Assembly: GCA_031257305.1 (NCBI GenBank)
Contig: JAIRPB010000090.1
Location: forward strand, 1 to 41,222
DNA from: Azoarcus sp.
Lineage (GTDB): Bacteria > Pseudomonadota > Gammaproteobacteria > Burkholderiales > Rhodocyclaceae
DNA: 41,222 bases
Direction of reading: 5' to 3'
Shown here: positions 35,915 to 41,222 of the stretch, piece after piece
Position numbering within the stretch: the first letter of the stretch is position 1
Layout of the letters: each line of letters starts with the position of its first letter
Made by a program: the position numbers and the translations under genes
Notes under the pieces: generated by a model
The model's input: only the letters and a program-made list of their open reading frames with translations
Database searches by the model: none
What the model was told of the DNA's origin: nothing

Positions 35915-37251
35915 TTGCGAATGGCCCAGCATTCAAGCGCCAAACCGGGAAAATCCCCGGCAATGTGCAGCGCCAGAGCGGCGCTGGTATCTAATCCTTG
36001 CCAAAATTCGTTTTGGGTATCAAGCTCAAAATAGCTGTAACCCGCGTGAAACGGCAACTCCCTTGGCGCAATGGGCAGGGGGCGCAACGGGACGCCGGGA
36101 AGCTGTAAGTTCATGAGGTCGCGGATTTTTTCGACCGGGCCAATTTTGGCGTGCGCCGGGAACTGCGAAAGCAATTTTTCGGGCGGGACCTGCGCATTGA
36201 CGGCCAGCACAAAAGAGGCTTGTTTGAACAGGGCACGGTCTTGCACCACAGCCACCGAAATCCCAAATTTCCGGGGCACAAGCTCAATGCGGATAACCGT
36301 TTGGTCCAGCACCACGGCCAGATATTTCCGCAAATAGCCCATCAGCATTGAAAAAGTCCGTCCCAAATCGTCATGGATATAAACGGGAATGCTGCTCATG
36401 CGTCGGCGCTCTTCCGAAAAAGTCGACATTTCGCCAGCCAGGCTCAGCAGGTACGAGAAAAGGCGTTCGGGATGCAGCGCGCGGACTTTGGAAAGATGCG
36501 AGATGAGCGGATGCCAGCGGTTGATGCTTGTGAGGGTGAGGAATTCGCCCACATCCGAGACCCCGCCCGCTCCCCGCCCGCCCGCCGCAAGGCGCGCGGT
36601 GATGGCATCGGCGCGGTGCTGGAGGATGTTTTCTATTTCTTTGATGAAGCCAGACAAAACCAACTGCCCGCCGCAGTGCAGGGTGGGCGGAATATAGCTA
36701 TCGTCAAGGCGTAGCTGGTTGTCCGTCTGCCGCTCCGACACATGCGCTACGCCCATTGTGACCCAACCGCTTGGCACGGCGTTTTCGAGCAGCAAGCGGA
36801 AACGCGGGCGTCCCACTTGGATTTCTGCCGCTTCCGCGCCGGACTCGTTACCGTCCCCCGACTCAAAGGTGGCCGCCACATACCGTGCGGCGCTGGCGGA
36901 ATGTTCGTTATAGATAACGTTCTCGATACCTTCCTGCGAAGGCGGCAACGCCAAAACTACTTTGATATTTTTTTTGTCCGGCGGGAAATCTAGCGTCACC
37001 GGGCCGGTTTTATCCGCTTCAATGTCAAAAGGCGTCCCGTCCGGCATAACCCCTATGGCACGCCGGATTTGGACGGTTCCCCGGACCAATGCCCCCGGCT
37101 CAACAACCAGTTCGGAAAATCCCCAGAAAAAAGGCGTATGAGCCGCCGCGCAGCGATGGATATAAGACTCGATATAACGTTCCTGCTGCTGGAAATGCTG
37201 CGGCCGCAGGAACATCCCCTCTGACCAGACAACCTTGTTGATATAACTCAT
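35911..37251 (-). CDS. tssK: T6SS baseplate protein TssK
   Basis: VVWSEGMFLRPQHFQQQERYIESYIH, FFWGFSELVVEPGAL, SYFELDTQNEFWQGL. Confidence 0.96.
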   Translation of the reverse strand: MSYINKVVWSEGMFLRPQHFQQQERYIESYIHRCAAAHTPFFWGFSELVVEPGALVRGTVQIRRAIGVMPDGTPFDIEADKTGPVTLDFPPDKKNIKVVLALPPSQEGIENVIYNEHSASAARYVAATFESGDGNESGAEAAEIQVGRPRFRLLLENAVPSGWVTMGVAHVSERQTDNQLRLDDSYIPPTLHCGGQLVLSGFIKEIENILQHRADAITARLAAGGRGAGGVSDVGEFLTLTSINRWHPLISHLSKVRALHPERLFSYLLSLAGEMSTFSEERRRMSSIPVYIHDDLGRTFSMLMGYLRKYLAVVLDQTVIRIELVPRKFGISVAVVQDRALFKQASFVLAVNAQVPPEKLLSQFPAHAKIGPVEKIRDLMNLQLPGVPLRPLPIAPRELPFHAGYSYFELDTQNEFWQGLDTSAALALHIAGDFPGLALECWAIRK

Positions 37252-37321
37252 TCTTTACCCGGCGAAATAAACAAATAACAATGGCAAGACAATCAGGATG
37301 GCAGGCCGTCCCTGCGTTTGT

Positions 37322-37888
37322 TTACGGTTTTGCCTCCGGCCCGCGTTCTTTATCGTCCCTGCGGATAATCACGCCTTTATCATCCAGCACGAAAGTTTGC
37401 CGCCACGTGGGTGAAACATTATTGGACCACAGCCGGCCGGCAAGATAAGGTTCCGGCAGCGGGACGATGCCCCGCCATACGCTGGCGGAAGGGTCACGGT
37501 AAGCGGCAACAATGCCTAGAAACTTGCTGCCAGAAGCGGCTTTGCGCTCCACAATCTGGATTTGCGTGGGAATGAGGCTGTATTCATCGCTGGCCAGCAC
37601 ATCCCCGCCCAGCGTCGGCATATCTTGCCCCGTTAATTCAAAATAATCGGCCGCCAGAAACCGCGTATCGTTTGAAAGCTCGAAAATCCGCACGACAATC
37701 GGAGAAGGGCGCCCCGACACAGAGGGGTTAACCCGGTCCGTCGTGCCAATGGTAATGCTCAACGGGCGGGGAAGCTCCGGCCTTTCGCCAGAGCGAAGCC
37801 CGCTAGAAGGGCATCCGTAAAGAATAAAACACACGCATACGGCAACAAACCATTTCACGTTAAAACGGCCAAAACCTAAAAACACCAC
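37322..37888 (-). CDS. tssJ: T6SS outer-membrane lipoprotein TssJ (GTG start)
   Basis: Lipobox LYGC, RPLSITIGTTDRVNPSVSGRPSPIVVRIFELSND; aaggagg RBS before GTG. Confidence 0.92.
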   Translation of the reverse strand: MVFLGFGRFNVKWFVAVCVCFILYGCPSSGLRSGERPELPRPLSITIGTTDRVNPSVSGRPSPIVVRIFELSNDTRFLAADYFELTGQDMPTLGGDVLASDEYSLIPTQIQIVERKAASGSKFLGIVAAYRDPSASVWRGIVPLPEPYLAGRLWSNNVSPTWRQTFVLDDKGVIIRRDDKERGPEAKP

Positions 37889-37969
37889 GATGCCTCCTTA
37901 TATTTCGCTGCATTACATCAACATCAATTGAAGCATGACATGCAGAAAAAAGATATTCTATATTGAATG

Positions 37970-37998
37970 TTGACCTTCGATTATAATCAGTATAAAAT
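37970..37998 (+). promoter_or_regulatory. Candidate sigma-70 promoter for tssABC
   Basis: TTGACC-N17-TAAAAT in the AT-rich divergent region tssJ/tssA. Confidence 0.45.
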
Positions 37999-38075
37999 GT
38001 ATTGTCCACTTTTGAATATGTTTTGGGTTTAATCCGAAATCAATTTTTCATGACGGCTTTGCCTTGCCTTCTATA

Positions 38076-39122
38076 ATGAATTCAATCTTTGATTCGCGCC
38101 TTTTTGAAACATCATCCCTTCCCGGCGAGGACTTGGAATATACCGCCGGATTTGCCGAATTCGTGGCGCTTTCAACGCCCCGCGAAGAACGGCAAGTCGG
38201 CGACCATGTCATACCGGCACAACAGCCCAACTGGGCCGAGGTTTTTAATGCCGGGTGTGCCCTGCTCCAAAAAAGCCGCGATTTAAGAATTCTCACCAAA
38301 ATTTGTTTGGCGGCTCTTCAAAAACACGGCCTTCCGGGATTTGCGCAAGGGTTATCCCTTATGGCGCAATGGGTAGAAAGCGAATGGGATTATCTCTATC
38401 CGCTACTCGAAATAGAAGGCGATTTCGACCCGCTCGCCCGTAGTAATGCCGTTTCTGAAATTTCGGACCGTAATACCGTCGTTCGCGCATTACGGCAAGC
38501 ATCTCTCCTAGAAACCCAAATCGGCCCTATCTCAATATCCGCTGTAGAACATTTGTTAGATGGAAAAATAGAAGAAGGACAATCAAATATTTCTTCTATT
38601 GGCCAGCTTTCAACAATCTTGGTGGCAGAAAAATCCAAAAACCAAGAACGCCTTTCGGCAATTGCTTCTATTTCTTCTTCGCTTGCGGTAATCAATAACG
38701 CATTCAAAAGCCGTCTTGAACCGGAATATTGGCTTGATACCGAATTATTAACAACGCTCGTCAACCGGGTTGCGCGGTATGTGGCTGAACAACTGCAAGA
38801 ACAAGCCCCCGGCGCACAGCCTGAAACACAGGCCGACCAGCCAAACGGAAACGGCGCGGACGCCCCTTCAGCATCGCCCAAGGCTCTGCCCGCCTCGCTC
38901 AATTCCCGCGCCGACGCTTTCAAGGCGCTTGCGCTGGCGCGCGAATATTTTGAACACCACGAACCTTCCCATCCCGCCCCGCTACTCATCCGGCGCATCG
39001 AACGCATGGCCGGCGCGGGTTTCAAGGACATCGTCAAAGACCTCATGCCTGATGCCCTCTCGCAGCTTGTCTTGCTCATGGGAGAAACGCTGGCGGAAGA
39101 GAATGGCGAGTATGCGGGATAG
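38076..39122 (+). CDS. tssA: T6SS protein TssA (ImpA_N-containing, short form)
   Basis: ATG at 38076 (MNSIFDSRLF); PNWAEVFNAGCALLQKSRDLRILTKICLAALQKHGLPGFAQGLSLM; C-terminal YFEHHEPSHPAPLLIRRIERMAGAGFKDIVKDLMPDAL. Confidence 0.92.
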   Translation: MNSIFDSRLFETSSLPGEDLEYTAGFAEFVALSTPREERQVGDHVIPAQQPNWAEVFNAGCALLQKSRDLRILTKICLAALQKHGLPGFAQGLSLMAQWVESEWDYLYPLLEIEGDFDPLARSNAVSEISDRNTVVRALRQASLLETQIGPISISAVEHLLDGKIEEGQSNISSIGQLSTILVAEKSKNQERLSAIASISSSLAVINNAFKSRLEPEYWLDTELLTTLVNRVARYVAEQLQEQAPGAQPETQADQPNGNGADAPSASPKALPASLNSRADAFKALALAREYFEHHEPSHPAPLLIRRIERMAGAGFKDIVKDLMPDALSQLVLLMGETLAEENGEYAG

Positions 39123-39201
39123 CCTTCTCACAGCAACAGGCTCATTTTCTTTCTCAAAAGGTACGGCTTTGCCGCACCAGTAACTTTATAAAGGAGTTCT
39201 C

Positions 39202-39753
39202 ATGGCTATCAAAGGAAACGTTGGAAACAGCGGACAAAAGTTCATTAGCCGTAATCGTGCGCCCCGCGTACAAATCGAATACGACGTTGAGCTTTACGGT
39301 TCCGAAAAAAAGGTTCAGATACCTTTCGTAATGGGCGTGATGTCCGATTTATCCGGCAAGCCCAAAGAAGAATTGCCGCCCGTCCTAGACCGGAAATTCC
39401 TCGAAATTGATATTGACAATTTCGATGAGCGCATGAAAGCCATTAAGCCCCGCGTGGTTTTCTCCGTCGACAACACCCTCACGGGAGAAGGCAAACTTGC
39501 TATTGACCTCACCTTCAACAGCATGGACGACTTCAAACCGGGCGCCATTGCCCAGAACGTTGAGCCGTTGCGCCAGCTTTTGCAGGCCCGCACCGAACTC
39601 AACAACCTGCTGACATACATGGATGGCAAAACCGGCGCGGAAGACCTTCTCGGCGACGTTCTCCAGAACCCCACGCTGCTTAAATCCCTTGCCACTGCCC
39701 CCGCTAAATCTTCCGCCGCAGCCAAAGGCGGTGACGACAAACAGGATAAATAA
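39202..39753 (+). CDS. tssB: T6SS sheath small subunit TssB
   Basis: RVQIEYDVELYGSEKKVQIPFVMGVMSDLSGKP, FLEIDIDNFDERMKAIKPRV; RBS aaaggag. Confidence 0.97.
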   Translation: MAIKGNVGNSGQKFISRNRAPRVQIEYDVELYGSEKKVQIPFVMGVMSDLSGKPKEELPPVLDRKFLEIDIDNFDERMKAIKPRVVFSVDNTLTGEGKLAIDLTFNSMDDFKPGAIAQNVEPLRQLLQARTELNNLLTYMDGKTGAEDLLGDVLQNPTLLKSLATAPAKSSAAAKGGDDKQDK

Positions 39754-39758
39754 ACGCT

Positions 39759-41222
39759 ATGACCACCTCTAAATCCGCCGCAGCACAAAAATCTGCCGCC
39801 ACTGCCTTTGCCGAGCAAACTGATTTTGCGGCGCTGCTCGAAAAAGAATTCAGGCCCAAATCGGACGAACAACGCTCCGCCGTCGAATCCGCCGTGCGCA
39901 CGCTGGCCCAGCAAGCCGTTTCGTCAGCCGTCACCATTTCTGGCGATGCGTACCGCACCATCGAAGCAATCATTGCGGAAATCGACCGCAAAATGAGCGA
40001 ACAGATTGACCAAATCATCCACCATGAAGACTTCCAGCAACTCGAAGCGGCATGGCGCGGCCTGCATTACCTCGTTACCAGCACTGAAACGGACGAGATG
40101 CTCAAAATCCGTTTCATGAACATCTCCAAAAAAGACCTGCACCGCACCCTGCGGCGTCACAAGGGCATCGGCTGGGACCAAAGCCCCATCTTCCGGCGCA
40201 TCTACGAAGAAGAATACGGCCAGCTTGGCGGTGCGCCTTACGGCTGCTTAGTGGGCGACTATTACTTTGACCATTCCGCGCCCGATGTCGAAATGCTCGG
40301 CGAAATCGCAAAAATATCCGCCGCCGCACACTGCCCTTTCCTCGCGGGTTCTGACCCTGCCGTCATGCAGATGAAGTCTTGGCAAGAACTCGCCAACCCG
40401 CGTGACCTCACCAAAATTTTTGAGAACACCGAATACGCCGCTTGGCGTAGCCTGCGCGAATCGGACGACTCGCGTTACATCGGCCTTGCCATGCCGCGCT
40501 TCCTAGGCCGCATGCCTTACGGTGTTAAAACCAACCCGATTGACGAATTCGATTTTGAGGAAAACACCGGCGGCTCTGACCACCAGCGTTATCTATGGGT
40601 CAACGCCGCCTACGCGATGGCGGCCAACATCAACCGCAGTTTCAAAAACTACGGCTGGACCACCGCCATCCGTGGCGTCGAATCCGGCGGCGTGGTCGAA
40701 AACCTGCCCTGCCATGTTTTCCCGACGGACGACGGCGGCGTAGATATGAAGTGCCCCACCGAAATCGCCATTTCGGACCGCCGCGAAGCGGAACTGGCCA
40801 AAAACGGTTTCATGCCGCTCATCCACCGCAAAAACACCGACACTGCCGCGTTCATCGGCGCGCAAAGCCTACAAAAACCGGCTGAATACGCCGACCCAGA
40901 CGCCACGGCCAACGCCAACCTCTCCGCCCGTCTGCCCTATCTTTTCGCCTGCTGCCGCTTTGCCCACTACCTCAAGTGCATCGTGCGAGACAAAATCGGC
41001 TCCTTCAAAGAACGCGCAGATGTCGAACGCTGGCTTAACGAATGGATTGTCCAATATGTAGATGGCGACCCGCGCAATTCCAGCCAAGACACCAAAGCCC
41101 GCAAACCGCTGGCGGACGCGCAAGTGGTCGTGGAGGACATCGAGGGCGACCCCGGCCGGTACAACGCCAAGTTCTTCCTGCGCCCGCACTACCAGCTAGA
41201 AGGTCTCACCATGAGCCTGCGC
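39759..41222 (+). CDS. tssC: T6SS sheath large subunit TssC (partial, runs off right end)
   Basis: ATG at 39759, open frame to the window end (488 codons; absent from the ORF track because it has no stop). DQIIHHEDFQQLEAAWRGLHYLV, RFLGRMPYGVKT, HYQLEGLTMSLR at the end. Confidence 0.96.
   Translation, partial: MTTSKSAAAQKSAATAFAEQTDFAALLEKEFRPKSDEQRSAVESAVRTLAQQAVSSAVTISGDAYRTIEAIIAEIDRKMSEQIDQIIHHEDFQQLEAAWRGLHYLVTSTETDEMLKIRFMNISKKDLHRTLRRHKGIGWDQSPIFRRIYEEEYGQLGGAPYGCLVGDYYFDHSAPDVEMLGEIAKISAAAHCPFLAGSDPAVMQMKSWQELANPRDLTKIFENTEYAAWRSLRESDDSRYIGLAMPRFLGRMPYGVKTNPIDEFDFEENTGGSDHQRYLWVNAAYAMAANINRSFKNYGWTTAIRGVESGGVVENLPCHVFPTDDGGVDMKCPTEIAISDRREAELAKNGFMPLIHRKNTDTAAFIGAQSLQKPAEYADPDATANANLSARLPYLFACCRFAHYLKCIVRDKIGSFKERADVERWLNEWIVQYVDGDPRNSSQDTKARKPLADAQVVVEDIEGDPGRYNAKFFLRPHYQLEGLTMSLR

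Noticed and set aside
1-41222. CRISPR arrays, transposases, integrases, rRNA
   Set aside because: No regularly spaced direct repeats, no recognisable mobile-element proteins and no rRNA-like sequence were seen.

Overview
This 41.2 kb proteobacterial window, probably betaproteobacterial by gene content, has two halves. The left half (1-19.5 kb) is mostly housekeeping: a 1435-aa 2-hydroxyacyl-CoA dehydratase activase-like protein (-), trxA-rho (+), a two-gene RloA/RloB-like ATPase + TOPRIM module (-) wedged between the rho terminator and an MCE/Mla-type lipid ABC transporter operon (+), tusA and a BepA-like M48 protease (-), a ComEA-like HhH protein (+), a trifunctional TlpA-MsrA-MsrB protein (-), a dispersed palindromic repeat, tRNA-Asp(GTC) (-), glnA (+) behind what looks like an NtrC/sigma-54 promoter, and two tandem DUF4124 proteins. 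The right half (19.5-41.2 kb) is a near-complete type VI secretion locus. One compact leftward unit runs tssJ-tssK-tssL(OmpA)-tssM-tssF-tssG-clpV-ppkA-lipoprotein-fha/tagH-pppA-tagF-tssE. A divergent rightward unit carries tssA-tssB-tssC, with tssC cut by the window edge; no hcp or vgrG is visible. Best candidates for something new: (i) the stand-alone RloAB-like pair as a putative anti-phage module; (ii) repeated FliM-like 'xxIDxLLsgL' motifs in the disordered linker of the T6SS FHA protein; (iii) a PEGA-like lipoprotein beside a tail-anchored T6SS kinase that lacks any periplasmic domain, suggesting a split kinase/sensor; (iv) a Rho with a charged N-terminal extension whose start lies inside trxA. 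No transposase, integrase, CRISPR array or rRNA was seen. Family assignments come from reading motifs; no database search was run.
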